A stretch of DNA of 64,000 bases, taken from assembly GCA_007258455.2 (NCBI GenBank), contig VDFB02275623.1:1-64000 (forward strand). The letters run 5' to 3'. A program made the translations under genes and the position numbers. Below the pieces are notes generated by a model. That model searched no databases and had not been told where the DNA came from. It saw only the letters and a program-made list of their open reading frames with translations. This DNA comes from Sequoia sempervirens (taxonomy: Eukaryota; Streptophyta; Pinopsida; Cupressales; Cupressaceae). This document shows, in pieces, positions 1 to 13,138 of this stretch (its first letter is position 1; each line of letters starts with the position of its first letter).

Positions 1-660
1 ATATGTTTTATACTTTCAGGGTGTTTGCAAAGACTACATAAATCAACATCATTAACATTAGATTTATAGGGTAGTTTCTCTAGAATGAGAAGCCACTTAA
101 AATAAGCCTTTTTTGGTTCAACGTAATTAGACAAGTTCTTTTTCAGGATATCTTGCCACTATTTTTCAGTCAAATTAACCTTCCAAACACTATTTATATG
201 TGCATAAACATCATTTTTGTTTGTTAAAGAGCTGTAGATAACTTTAGTATTGATTTTTTGCATATATACCCCATTGGACCAGACCAATTGCTTAAAAGAA
301 TCAAAATCTTGATTGGTGCCTTTGGGTAGATTGAGGACATCACATGCCTCCCTGAGCATAGTATAGGTCCTCCAATTAGATTTGGGGGGATTAAATTCCA
401 CACTTAAGGAATTCCAAGATCTTCAATGCCCATCAAGTAGAATATCTTTGAAGCAGATTATGCCTTTGGCAGCCCAGGCTTTAGCTGAGCAGCCTTGAAT
501 TAAGGCAAGGAACTTATCTTTATGTTTTAAATTCCACCAAATAGATCAATATGTTTTGAAATTTAGGCTATAGATGTGATTTTTGGCCAAAATAAATATT
601 CTAAGTTGTTCAAGACAATTCCTTGATGCCTAGGCCTCCCACATTGGAAATTCAAGAACA
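1..660 (-). pseudogene. LINE reverse transcriptase C-terminal fragment (zf-RVT region), runs off the left edge
   Basis: Reading leftwards on the minus strand, 401-1 is open apart from a stop at about 157-159. It encodes a typical plant LINE ORF2 tail: a Pro-Lys-Lys-x-Tyr-Phe-x-Trp stretch, then a Cys-x2-Cys...His pattern (DLCSLCKHPESIKH) at the window edge, which matches the zinc-finger region after the RT thumb. Further right (660-440) a GGLGI-type motif typical of the RT thumb is readable but interrupted by stops. This is a decayed non-LTR retrotransposon, not a host gene. It may belong to the same element as the ORF1-like remnant at 2366-3470, but the RT core that should lie between them is missing. 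Confidence 0.6.
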
Positions 661-1341
661 TCTATGGGTCAACTAGTTGTAAGAGGCAGTTACACTTTTT
701 GACCACTTTATGATGCATTATAAGACATCTTTAAATGGAGATAAGGAAGCTAAAATAGAACACCCAAGTTGGTGAGTGGATTATGATCAACTTATGGTAG
801 GTGAAAGGAATATAGTATTAGAATCATCTTAGCATTTGGGTGTTGGATTGTTGATTAGGGATGTGAGCACCACATTTTGGGTGGTTTTATCTCATAGTTT
901 CCTAATTACCATTTTATTGTTTCATGTAATTTAATTCCTAGTTATTGAGTGCTTGGTATAAATTTATTGAGTGAATTGTGTAGGTACAATTATGTTGCCA
1001 TAATTATTCTAGATCTCTTGTTAGTGATACTCCTATAAAGGCTTACAATATATGTATTGTAACCATTGATTACTAAATAATACATTGAGTTGCTTTGGAG
1101 TGTGGATTTTTTTCTTGAAAATATTTTTCCCATGTGAGCCACTATGTTAAGATATATTGCTTTTGTGTTTTTTTCCTTGTAACTATATAATTAGTTTAAT
1201 TTTTACCCATACCTCCTCTCATAGACTAGTGTAGGAAGCATATTTTGCACCTTTGTTTCCTTTTACATTATGCATATGGATGAACAAATGAATTCAAAAG
1301 ATTAGCAGGTGACCATGAACTTGTCCCATACTCGTGGAATT

Positions 1342-1399
1342 GTCCTTTGATGCAGCACAAATTCAACATAGTCCTTTGATGCAACACAAATTCAACATA
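1342..1399. repeat. 29-bp tandem duplication, two copies
   Basis: Two adjacent 29-bp units beginning gtcctttgatgca (1342-1370 and 1371-1399) differ at one base (g/a). Confidence 0.9.
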
Positions 1400-1680
1400 G
1401 AATCAAAGGAATTTATCTAACAAATAAGAATGATTTTCTAAGCATATTCCCATTTGAAATTAAAATCTTCATTGTTTTCATACACTCTTCAACCATACAG
1501 CTAAGTACCTCTATCCTTCTCATTGTATTACTAAAATAACAAGTACACTTGTTTAAGTTATCAATCGATTAGCTATTGTTTGTTAACCCTAGACTATTAC
1601 ACCAAGAAGCATTCTACAGTGACATCAACATAGTGTCATCTTGTGACCATGTACATAAACAACTAAAACATTGTTGACCT

Positions 1681-2230
1681 ATATTTAAAAAATGAAAACT
1701 ATAAAATAACTCTTAAGTAAATAAAATAAAATAACTCTTAAATAAATAAAAATAAAATAATTCTTGAATAATTCTAAAGTGAAATAAAATAACTCTTAGA
1801 AAAGAAAGTATAACTCTTTAATAAAAATAAAATAAATAATAAAATAAAATAAAATACCATAAATCTTAAATAATTTTAAAAATAAAATAAACAATGTAAA
1901 GAAAATATTTTTATTAAAAAATAATTCTAAAATAAAATAAAATAGCTATCAAGTAAATAAATATAACTTTTTGTAAACAATGTAAATACAATACCATATT
2001 TTTAAAATAGTTCTATAGTAAAATAAAATAACTCTTAAGTAAATAAAATAACATAGATTTTTTTATGCTTACTTGTATGCATTGGATTAAATTAGCCTAA
2101 AACTTTATTTTTTATTATAATAATATAAAAGATATAGTTTAAATATTTAAATATTAATTATTTTTTATTAATTTAATTTTAATTATTTTATAAAATTAAA
2201 TTACAAACATATAGTTTTTTTTTTAGTAAT
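1681..2230. repeat. A/T-rich low-complexity tract
   Basis: Irregular reiteration of aaataaaataactctta-like words grading into pure A/T runs. There is no fixed period. Confidence 0.7.
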
Positions 2231-2365
2231 TTGGATTAGGTACTTAGGGGCTAAAAAAAATGTTATTTAGCATATAACTTATGGCTCATTGGTTTTGATC
2301 ATTTTAAAGTTTGGTTTATTCCTCACACTTTTAATAACAAGATCGACTTCTAGCCTAGACATAAA

Positions 2366-3470
2366 TTACCTCAAAATAGAGGATCTATGAGCCATCATGT
2401 GTGTACTTTTACAAGGTATTTTCTTCTTCCTCTTCATGGCCATCCAATCTTGCTCCAAAGGAGATGAATCTAAGTCCACTAGATTACTTGGATGTGTGAC
2501 ATCATTCTTAGAGGTTGTCCTATTTCTGCACTCCAAAATAAAAGGATTAGGATTCCACTTGTCCATATCAAGCCCAAACATCATCTCCTTAGAGGATTAA
2601 ACAATAATTAAATCTTGCAAGGGAGATTGAGGGATGTATAAGGGACCCTTAAAAGTGATCAAACTATAAGTAACACTCCCACATTTTTGTATTTGGAAAG
2701 CTTTTCTATGCACCAAAGCCAAATTAGAAGCTTGGGTGACCTTAATCTCAGTAGCAAAACTCTAAGTATCATCCTCAAGATGAGCATTTGGAGTGATCAT
2801 ATGATGACAAGTTTCAACACCCTACTACCAAGTGGGTTTTAAATGATGAACACGACTCCCTTGATTAGAGTCCATCACTTTGAATGACTTTTTGGGCTAT
2901 TGGGAAGCAAGATGTTTAGTAGAGAAACAATTTCTACACTTAAACATAACTTTCTCATAGTCCATTGGTTATGCCCATCTTCAATCACCCACCAACAAAA
3001 ATATTTTCTTATGCAAATCCATGGTAATATTCATCTGAACACATATGCATGCATAAATGGAGCAAGACTATCTAACAAACCTTTAACATATGTAATTTTT
3101 TAGTCCATTATCGATAGCCTCAAGACAATTAATTTCTCATAATTATAATATCAAATAATATAGTTTCACCTAAACAAAAAAATAAAAATGAAAGAAGGTA
3201 AAAGATAAGATATCAAGATTTAATGAAAAAAAAATCCCCCCAAAAATCTCATAAACCACCTCTTTATCTCTTAAAGAATCGAATTCTGAAATAAAATCCA
3301 TGTACATAAGGGAAAATACAAAATTCTTTATAAGTTCCTTTCCATTGTGCTAAGATCCATGCATATAGGTCAAATAATTTTGGCCACACTTTAAATTTTT
3401 TATAAATCATAACATGTTCCATTACCTGATTTTCATGTTTAGTCACCTCATTACCCATTTTTATAATTGG
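2366..3470 (-). pseudogene. LINE ORF1 (gag-like, DUF4283 plus CCHC knuckle) remnant
   Basis: On the minus strand 3458-3264 encodes a segment like the DUF4283 domain of plant L1-type ORF1 (WILAQWKG ... PYVHGFYF). After frame breaks, about 3080-2890 reads as an ARICVEMDL-like strand and then a DYEKVMFKCRNC zinc knuckle. In that knuckle the last Cys codon has become a TAG stop (2897-2899). A basic tail continues to 2366. ORF1 proteins of this family bind RNA for target-primed reverse transcription. Several frameshifts and stops make it non-functional. The assignment is from motif recognition only. Confidence 0.5.
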
Positions 3471-4378
3471 GGAATGAGAAAATGGTTAGGAATTTATGGA
3501 GGAAGAAACCACAGCCTTCATTTGACATATGGGTAAGAATGGAGGAAGGGAAGTTTGTAGACGTTGTCACATGCCCAACTACATATGGTAGAACATGAGT
3601 GATTGATCCCTAAAACGTCTAGAGTAGGGACTTCCATGAACAACCACCTATAGAAGCAATTACTGTTAGGGAGTGACGTGACCAACGTAATTAGGGTTTC
3701 CTAATACGAGCACATAAATATACTTTACTTTGTGCTCACATTCCTCGATACAAATCCTATATTCTGTGACATTCATAGCAGACTTAGTTAACCTACCCAT
3801 GATCTCTAACCGTGGGTCCCCACAACAAATATTTTAGAGATTCCTCGACGAACTTACAAAAGGAACTAACGACATTTTACATTTTCAAAAATAAATTAAA
3901 AGTGAAAAGAATGTATAAATTGTAGAGTAATAGACATATCTTATATTAAATATTTAGGTCAATAAATTATAATGGTAATCAATATTATAATTAATCTAGA
4001 TAGAAGAGTTGAATTTAGATAAAGAACTTAAATGCATGTATTAAAAGAGAAAGAAGCTTTTTGTTCTATTTGTAACAAAAAATGTTTTGTTGAAACACAC
4101 TTTGAAATTCAATTTAAAATTTTGCTAATTTGATTTTGAATAGCGGAGTTCCAAAAAAGTGGTAACAAATTATGTGCTAAGTTAGAGCTATGCAAATGAC
4201 ATTGAACCTACAATGGTAGCCATGATTATGTGTTCCTACTCTTGTGAGATATGTTTGTTTGCACTTTCTTGAATTGCACATTGCTTACATGTGCTAGTAA
4301 AGTTTGTTATCAAGTGGGAAGAATTTGTGACTTATCTTGATTATAGTTAGGCCTTGTGCACCTATTCAATGGTGTTTG
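3471..4378. other. No gene seen
   Basis: Non-coding, with stops in all frames at short intervals. No tandem or inverted repeat of note. Confidence 0.5.
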
Positions 4379-4753
4379 TGTTGCAAGGTGTGCACCCTTG
4401 GTCTCCTTGTGCTTTGTAGTGCAACGCTCAGGTTTGTGACATGGCTTAACCACCTCCCGTGGATTCATTAACTCTAGCATTTGTATTGGGTATTAACAAG
4501 TCGACCTTTTGGTGCAACAACAACCGTCTTTACAACAATTGGTACCAGAGCCTAGGTCATGGGTTCGAATCGCTCCCTTGCGCTTGGGGGGGATTGTTGC
4601 AAGGTGTGTGCCCTTGGTCTCCATGCGTTGTGTAGCACAATGCTCGAGTTTATGACATGGCTTAGCCGCCCCTCGTGGATTCAGTAACTCTGGCGATCAT
4701 ATCAGGCATTAATAGGTCGATCTTTTGGTGCAATGACAATTGTCTTTGCAACA
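4379..4753 (+). mobile_element. TRIM/SMART-type miniature LTR retrotransposon, 375 bp
   Basis: Two direct repeats of exactly 159 bp (4379-4537 and 4595-4753) begin TGTTGCAAGG and end in ACAACA or GCAACA, giving canonical TG...CA ends. The 57-bp interior starts two bases after the left LTR with a primer-binding-site-like TGGTACCAGAGCC (4540-4552; initiator-Met type would be TGGTATCAGAGC). It ends in a purine tract (ttgggggggat) against the right LTR. A 5-bp target duplication GTTTG flanks the element (4374-4378 and 4754-4758). The LTRs differ at about 33 of 159 positions, mostly transitions, so the insertion is old. It has no coding capacity and would depend on another element's proteins. A B-box-like GGTTCGAATC lies inside the interior. 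Confidence 0.92.
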
Positions 4754-4758
4754 GTTTG

Positions 4759-7700
4759 AACAAGCTCAAAAACATGCCAAGAAAAATACAAATAACTATA
4801 TATTTGTCCATGTGTATGCAAAAGTTGATGTAATGTTCTCTATGATCAAATGATAAATGTTTTTTCCTCATAGATAGTTGATAAATGATATATGTTTAAA
4901 TGACTTGGGGCTTTGTCCTTTTTATACCATGTTAGCATTTCATTGTAAATATTTTGTTGTGAGTTGATGGGTAATGACTAGTTAGGGTCAAGTTTGCTTG
5001 GGCCCATGAATACATTTGACTTTAGAAAATGCACTCAAAGTTGCCTAACTTGACTTGGGTCAATGATTAAATTTGATTTTAGAGAATGAGATCAAGATAT
5101 TGACTAAGACTAAAACTACAACTCTAATCAAATTTAAACTAAATACCAACTCATAAACATAAATACACCATTTAAATACTAAACTATTACATATAAAAAA
5201 TAACATAAATAAATCCAAAATACTAAAAATAAGATTTGACCTATAAAATGTAAACGACCAAACACATTTGTGGTCAACAAGCTCCTTTTCATTTCACTCT
5301 CCAAAAATAAAACCCACATAAAAAATCAATAAGGTTGTTTTCTTTGAATGTTTAAAAATAATAAACTAAAAGTGTCATTCATGACCAACTCATTCGAATT
5401 AGCTATAAACATTAAAATACACTAATCAAATCTTACTAAAAACAAAAAAAACAGAAAAAACATTAAAAGGTGGGATCATCAATTGCAGTTGAAGGAATGA
5501 TGCAGAATGGATCTTCAAGCAACGTAAGAATTAGGTAATTTCCGTAGGTACTGGAGCAGATACACCCACATACACCAAATGAATGGGCCAATGTTTGTTA
5601 AAGCGTGCATAGAAGGGATTATACCTTCCCATTCCCAATCAAAATCCACTACAGGTAATTGGACAACAAACCTACCTTGGCAGGTGAGGGGACTGAAGAA
5701 TACAGACACCAAGCCGAATATTCCCTAAGTTTTCAAATTTCGTTTCGTTGTTTAAAATTTGTGGGCTTTTCATGGACAAGTTACGTGTGTTCCTATGTTG
5801 AAAGAGCATTGCAGGACCCCACCACCCCGACACACATTACCCCACAATTTTCGGGGCATATAATTCTTTTGCCACCTTTGTGGCTTTACTCCACCTGATC
5901 TAAGTTGAATATTCAGCCGATATCGATGAGTATGTCTTGTTAGCCCCAAGAAATTTGACCGTCCGTGGAACATTGTTTTTTAACCTCCGTTCAGATGTGC
6001 TTGGAAGTTAAACATATCATCGAACGAGCTGCTTCCAATCAAGGACCAAAGGACCTATATGCATTAAGCCCTACGCACAGAGGTTAGTAGCTCCAAATTT
6101 TGATGTTGTTTTTTGTGCAGTGTGAATTTAGGGGCTTCTCTTTTAAATGTTCTTGTGGGTTTGAATTTCTTCAATCATGGACTTTTGGGTTCTGGGTCAA
6201 TTAACTGATGAGCAGGGCATTCTTGAATTTTCTCCTTTTTCAATGCTCTCTGTGAAATGAACCTCGGTGGCAATACCCTATTGCAAGATAGGTAGATAGA
6301 GGTACAAGTAGATAGGATTATGAACAAGGATAGATACTAGATGGACTAAAGATTATTCTAAACCACTTATGTTTGTTTTGCTTACAAGGCTATAGCATCC
6401 CAAAAGCCATTATGTGTTCTGGTTCATACTACAATTTGAAGATTATGTTACAGTGAGATTTTTGGGCATGCTTATACCAGTTATGCAGAGTTGAGATTAT
6501 TAGGCTTTTACTGTTTGAAATTTGTAGTAGTGGGCGTCTTCTCTTACAATTGGCTATAATCTTGGCTCACCTGGATCACCCAGATCCCCTCTGCTCGGAA
6601 AATTTTTACAGGCAGGCTTTTAACTCGGGCATCCTAATAAGCAGGGATTAGTGTTTGAACCCTGGTTCTCTCACCAGGGTAAAAATACATGAAAAGAAAT
6701 GAAAAAATCTCACGCAGATCAAATTTGGATTTACATCGTTCATGCAATCTAGTTCATGAACCGAGCTTATAATGCTATTTTGGAGGGAACCATAATAAGC
6801 TTGAGTTCTTTGAGCCAATTAAAATAGTGTTGGATTCTACAGTGTTTAATGTGGTGATGGTGTGGTTCTATTGGAGTAATTCTGCAGATCAACAGTTGGG
6901 GCCCCGAGACATTGATCTTTTGGTTGCAAATGAACCCACTTCGGACCTGATTGAAGGTTGCATTTCACTCAATAGTTGGACGAATAATCCACCAAGGGCG
7001 TTTGAGAGGAAGATGGCTCTGCTGGAATGAAAGTAGTGATAATAAGCTTGTAAAAATCACTTAGACCTTACTTGATAAACCTTGTTTAGTGATATTTTAT
7101 ATTGGTTTTGTTTTTGACTTCCTTGCTGCAATCTTATCCATGCAAAGAACATTGCTCTGAATGACATCTCTTAATTATTAAAATTATTAGGAACGTAATA
7201 TTTAGGCACAGACTCTACATGAATAATGTAATGAGGAGTCTTTTGTTAACAATATTCCGCCTCTCTAAACATTGCTTTTTTGGCCCTTATGTGAAAGAGG
7301 CTTTGAAGACTGTTGGAGTAAGTTTCAAACATACCATGATGGCAAATGGTAGAAGTGGCGGGGGCTTGATCAGAATGTTGAAACCTTGTTGACTAAGGAT
7401 GGATGAACACATAATTTTAGTTCAATTGGGTGTTGAATCCATCCGTATGTAATAATTTGTTATATTGTCATCACTGGCAAAATCCAATGAAACATTGTTA
7501 CTCCTGTTGGTGATTTATTTTCGTTAGTAGAGCATACAATCAATATTTGTTTTATTCAAATGCTAATCTTCTTAGTCCACATTATTGTTTTGAAAGTCTT
7601 AATATATAAATTTGTGTTTTAGTAGACATGGCCTGTCTTTTCAAGGTGGTTCAATAGAGATTGGTGTACAATTCTCAACATTGCTGCTTCTCCAATAGAC

Positions 7701-9143
7701 TTGACGTCCTTTCTGCCTGCTGGAATCAGCTCCTTAAAAGCTGAAACATTTTATTTTTCATCTATAGAAGGGTTTTGACATTTTCGTCCCTTTACATGTA
7801 TGAAAAAAATATCATTTTGATGGTTGGTTTACATCTAAATTTGTTATGTATCCTTCATTTTCATAAGTAATACAATACTTAGTTTGGGTGTCCCTAGGTG
7901 GTGCATTATGAAAGGAAGTGGGGTTTTGGGAGTGAGGTGTAACTTGTAAGAGGGGTCTAGTAGTTCATGCCTTGACAAGACTTTGATCTGACTCATAGGG
8001 TAAGACCCTTGTGTGCTTAACACACAAATTTCTGCAATAGTATTCAGGAATTTAATGAGCTTATTACCACAAGCCAGTAATGGATGCTTGCCTGTTGTTC
8101 ATTGGGAACTTGCACATGCATCTAATGCATGATTTATTCACTATTGTATGTACGGTTTTACAAGTAGTTAATGGATAATTGCAATGTGCCATAAGGGTCC
8201 ATTCCTGGTTTGGTCCAGTACCATTATCATGATTGGTTTGGCACAATTTTGTGTTCATATTCTGTTTGCCATCCCCTTGGTTCTCTACTAGTATCTTAGG
8301 TGAGAGGGCTCCGTACCACACAGGAGACATATGATAATATCAAGTAACTGTATAATCATAATAGAGTGGAGCCACAGGTGAACCGGTACAGTCATGAAAT
8401 GCCAGTGGTTATAAATGATATTTAGCCCTTGTCATTCTTAAGTTCAATAAATCACATCTCATGCCCATTCATTACAGTTCTTAAAGGCTTATGCAAATTT
8501 ATAATGCTTGTAGTTTATTTTATACATGTAATTCTACATTATAAATAGCACAGTTGGTTTCTAATGTTTGGCGACTCTGTTGCATGTTGATAACCAAAGG
8601 AAGATCCTTCTATCACAAAACATATTTTGATAAAGTTGATTTGGCTTGTTGTTGATACAAGTGATAATATTATTAATTATTAGTGATTTTAAAGGTCATT
8701 GGAAAGTTTACTACAAAAGATTGTGCATGCAATGAGTTGCATTCAAAGTATTTGTCTGCTTTTGATGCTTGCTAGAAAAGTTATGAGTAGAATGAAAGAT
8801 AGCATCGGAGATAAGCAGAGATGATAATGTGACATCAAACATCTTATGAAATTAAGAATATGCTAAAAGGCACCTATGTGGAACGTTGGAACATGACTTC
8901 AATACAGATTACAAAACCAAGCAGTTTGTATTAAATTATCATAAATATAAAATGCCCTCATAATGATAACTGCAATTCAAGTTGATTACTTCTTTTCAGT
9001 TTTCAGGAGGGGAATACTTGTATTCATTTCCTGTGATTCTACAAAATTACCTTTTCTGTTCAGAACTTGGATTGGATTATGCATTTGTTAACATATATCA
9101 AGATAAAATTCTGTTTTTATCTAATCAACAGATATATTGGTAG
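4759..9143. other. No supported gene; region upstream of the kinase transmembrane exon
   Basis: Base composition is more even than in the flanking repeats and some short frames look gene-like: 5995-6082, an ATG-started 29-codon frame ending at a GTTAGT donor-like site, and 7640-7770 in one frame. None encodes recognisable leucine-rich repeats or a signal peptide. The extracellular exons expected for the kinase gene should lie here or further left but could not be identified. Confidence 0.4.
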
Positions 9144-9345
9144 GATAATCTTTGCTGGGAAAAGGAAATGATGGAAGCATGGGTCTATGGAGTTATTGGA
9201 GCTGGTGCTGTCATTATTCTTGCCTGCCTACTTTTCATTGTATACCAATTTCTTAGTATCTTTTACCATGGCATGCATAAATCCATACTGCCATTCTCCT
9301 GTACAAAAGTAGAGGAATCTTCAGAGTATAAAGAAAGTAAGAAAG
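9144..9345 (+). CDS. Receptor-like (pseudo)kinase, transmembrane exon
   Basis: The exon follows a TAG acceptor (9141-9143) and ends at a GTATGT donor (9346). From the in-frame Met at 9168 the product starts MMEAWVYGVIGAGAVI and holds about 20 hydrophobic residues (WVYGVIGAGAVIILACLLFIVYQF), one membrane-spanning helix, then a charged juxtamembrane tail rich in Glu, Ser and Lys. It ends one base into a codon. The next exon at 40058 supplies the two bases that complete Gly, and the joined protein runs straight into a kinase N-lobe, as in plant LRR-VI receptor kinases such as MRH1. Whether 9144 is the true exon start or the gene begins at the 9168 Met is not settled. A transmembrane segment without a visible ectodomain favours an internal exon. 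Confidence 0.72.
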
Positions 9346-10230
9346 GTATGTTGCTTTTATTCTTTCCTAGTCAATTCTCAAACATCTATTTTGTGTTTGT
9401 AAGAAATGAGTGCCTAATGTTAAACTGATTAAAAATGGGTTTAGTTTTTGCAAACAGCATGTCAACTGGTTAATTAGTATTCAATTATATATTTTACTTT
9501 TCTTGCAAGATTCAAATATGTAGTGGGACAGGGAAGCAATTATTTGGCTGTGTATTTTGAGATTTGATCATCAACCAACCAATTAAAGCTCTTCTACCCT
9601 CTTATCTTATAGATCAAATGGAGTAACTTTACCTGCTTCACTACTTGTACATGTAGTCAAATGCAACAATTTCTTTACATGCCTCTTCAATTTCTTTGAC
9701 ATCCTCTCTTTTCTGTTGATTTGTGATTATTAGCAGAAACCTTCTAAAACATGGGTGAATAACAGTCAAAGACTGTAAGTCCAGGGAAAACTCCCCAAAC
9801 TCAATGACAATCAATTGTTCATCTTAACAATATGTTAATCATAGCAGAACAATAGTTGTAGATTGCATTTATGAGGATGAGATACCAGTTAGAAGGTGGA
9901 AATCAGCACATTCTAGCACAGGCTATAACCAAGTATGATGCTGCTATAAAATTTAGGTGAGTGTAGGCTATGTCCAGCCTTAAAGTATTATTTTGGCAAT
10001 AAAAATGTTTTATTGAGTTTGACCTGCCAACTGATAAACCCTCTATATTCTCATCATCATGAATCTGTTTGGTGTATTCAGTTGCTGTTATGCTGTTTAA
10101 TGTCCTCATATACTCTTTATTATGGTTTACATGATAGGCACATTGCATAAGCTCTAGAGATTCAAGCTAAGGGAAATAACCAATTACTAATTATAAAGTA
10201 CTGAGGATATTATTTATGATAGCATGATAA

Positions 10231-10330
10231 CCTAGGGGCTAGTGGCTCAGTTGATCACATTAGTTCTCTTAAATAGTCACTCAGTTTGAGTTCTCTGAGT
10301 ACACTTCTCTTTATGATCTGTCCAGAGGGC
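10231..10330 (+). repeat. Possible tRNA-derived SINE head
   Basis: An A-box-like TAGTGGCTCAGTTG is followed about 35 bp later by a degenerate B-box-like GTTTGAGTTCTC, the spacing of a tRNA-derived pol III promoter. No target duplication or poly-A tail was found, so this may be chance. Confidence 0.3.
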
Positions 10331-10499
10331 AATGATGACCTTTGCCTTTGCTATCAATACACTTATAGATCTCTCGAAGTTTGGGACTATAAGAGTCCCC
10401 ATATCTGATGATGGTAAAAACAAGGGATATAGTGGATGTGATGTATCTCAGATCTAACCAAAAATAATTGTTGGCCACCACATTCATCACCCTCTTCTA

Positions 10500-12560
10500 T
10501 TGTTGTGTCTTGGATTCCCCCCACCTAGTTCATTCTTGTGTCATTATCATTAGTTGCAAGGTCTCTTGCAACATAAACATCATTTTGTTTATTCAAATAG
10601 GATGCAGTTTGAGTCTCAACTAGTTTAGAGAATTCCTTCTTTGAAAAGGATTGAAATGATGCCAATGACATGTGGTGATTACATATGAACATTTGCACCT
10701 CCCTTGTACTCGGCAGATGTTTTACCTGCTTAATTTTCTTTGTTTCCTTTAGTGCATTTTTCATTATAGTCACATAACATGGGCTCCAGCAGATGTTCTT
10801 ATAACTTATAAGTAGCATCAACTAACTTCTTGGTTACCTTGCACATGAATGATGCCTTTGTAGCCACTTGCACTACACTAGAAGGGCCAACCTCCTCGGC
10901 AGCTTTTTTTAAAATCTGGAACTGATTTGGCACCAGTGCTTTTTAAAACAATCAACAATGCTAAGGAAATAAGGGCTTTTTTACGTATTGCTATAAAATT
11001 ACAAATTGAATAGTGTGTAATGCCCATCCAACCATAATGATGATAGAGCACCCAAGTGCCACTTGTGACCTTCAGCTCTTCCATGAACAGAATAACTTTA
11101 GAACAATTTCTTTCCAATATGTTGGTTTTCAGTTTGATTTTTCTAGGAGGTATATAAGTGGATTTGCTTTGCCATACTTTGGTGAATAACTCCTTGAAAT
11201 AATGAGATCAAGCAACCCAAAATTGAATACCATCAACAGAGAAGAATTTTCCATTGTTATAATTTGCATTCTCTTGAGATTGCACACTAAACATATCTAT
11301 AACCATTGACTCACCTCAAAAGTTTGAAACAATTTAAAAAATATATTTTGATATTCAACTATTAGTCTATTAAATAGAATAATCAAAATTTCAGCCCATT
11401 TCAAGGGAAAAAATACAAAAAAAATGAATGATGTGATAAATGAAATTTCAGTGTTTCTCCAAGTTTTGGAAACATAATTTCATAAAAATAAACTCAAATA
11501 ACATGCAAGTACTACTAAAAAGCATAAGAAATGAATTTAGTTCTTTTGTAGCGAAGAAAGTTGTTGAAAATTTGTTCAAATCATAGTAATGGAAATTTTT
11601 TGAGGCAATGGTTAAGCCAACAATATTTGATGGTTTTAAGGTTCGGGGATGATTATGCTTTATTGTATAATTTAGTACAAATGAATGATTCTTCAACATA
11701 TCGTCCAACTTAAATTTGTTGCCTAACCCCTTTGTCTTGATAACATCCTTGGACTTACTTGGTTTATACATAAGACAAGATCCATAGGTGGTTTTGCTTT
11801 GTTCTGTGGTAGATATCCTTTTTTGGCACTTTGTTCCTTGGAGGGGAATGCCTCTTTAAGTCTCCCTTGACATTGGTGTTTTGGTTCCTTGAGGTTTGTT
11901 TGCTCTTCTAGTCTATTGACATTTCTTTGGAGCAGCTCTCTTCCTTTAGGTACTTCTTATGTGCTCCTTATCACCTTCTTTTGAGAAAAGGGTGCTTGGT
12001 CAACCAATCATAGAGGTGCTTGATGTATCAACTAATACATCCAAGTTATTTGGACTTCCCCTTTGAATTCTCTCAGCTCCAAACTAGCTTTCTATGTTGA
12101 GCATTTCTTATAGGTCTTTGATGGTACCATCATTTGGCCCCCTATCTTCAACATCATTAGTCTCATGATTTGAGGATTTCCCTTGGTCAATTGTGAGTGT
12201 GCTCCCCTTAGCTTCGTGTTGAGACAATCACCATATTTCATAGAGTGAAAGGTTGTGTTGCCTTTGTCCTCTTTAGGAGGTGGAGTTTGAGGAGCATTTT
12301 ATTTTTTAGTGTCTCGTCTATAATGAAATCTTTAGGAGGTACTATTCTTTATATAGAGAATTTGGCAGTCCCCTATTCACTTTCTTTCGCTACCTTGATC
12401 AAAGGTGCTACACCCTTTTCCTTCTCAAGGTCATTAGGTTCAAGTGTAGATCTCCATATGGTTGTCCTAGATCTACTAAACTGACTGCTTCTTTCTTTCA
12501 ACTTGTCATAGATGGTGGAGGTGTAAAGCACCCGTTGGACATTATTGATTTGCATATGAA
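10500..12560 (-). pseudogene. Decayed coding region, unrecognised
   Basis: On the minus strand a chain of frames (12555-12373, 11771-11448, 11117-10878, 10821-10525, with readable sequence between them across single stops) gives protein-like composition, for example FFSVDGIQFWVA, a stop, then SHYFKELFTKVWQ near 11260-11160, followed by IPPRKIKLKTNIL and GTWVLYHHYGW. The words look like a real basic protein rather than random A/T-rich DNA, but I do not recognise a family. Repeated stops and shifts argue for a dead copy, probably from a transposon. It lies antisense within the giant kinase intron. Confidence 0.35.
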
Positions 12561-13138
12561 TGGGGACAAATTAGTGAGGCATTCCTCATCTTTGTGATTT
12601 ACTACAACTAAGGCTCCTCAACCTAATTTTCAATCTAATGGTCATGGCTCTATCTCTTCTTAATGTTAGGGACCCTCCTCACACCCTTCTTTCATGACAC
12701 AAACTTTAGGGGCAAGCTCACATTACTAACTTTTTTCTACTATTAGTGGTTCTTTAACTTTGAATATTAGTAGAAGTTCTATGCAAAATTGACTAGCCCA
12801 ACCCATGTAGCCTTAGACTTTCGTCTATGAGTATTGTCAAGCTCTACATTGGTACTCCTATAATGATTGATAATAATTACATTGGCTCCTCCAAGGTGTT
12901 CCAAACTCTTTAAACTTGAAGATTTTGGTTCCTTGCATGGGTGGTCTTGATTTCTTTGGCCTCTAAGGTCTTCACTAGTTTGGGGGTAATTCTTTTTGGG
13001 TTAATTCTTGTGTATATTTTGTTTCAACTTTCTTACTTTTTTTGTTTTTGCTTTGTATCTAAGGACCCCTTTTGCCCTAGTCCTTTGCTATTGTACCTAT
13101 TGTACATTTTATTCCCTTTGATTCTTTTTGGTTATTTG

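Larger units (their letters stand above)
661..2365. other. No gene seen; A/T-rich spacer
   Basis: No reading frame with recognisable protein similarity. It contains a 29-bp tandem duplication and a long A-rich low-complexity block, both listed separately. Confidence 0.6.

Noticed and set aside
4550..4575. Possible tRNA gene from a GGGTTCGAATC T-arm-like motif
   Set aside because: It lies in the 57-bp interior of the TRIM element and no cloverleaf can be drawn around it.
5995..6082. ATG-started 29-codon frame ending at a GTTAGT donor, as first exon of the kinase
   Set aside because: No signal peptide or LRR features and no matching acceptor exon identified. Left unannotated.
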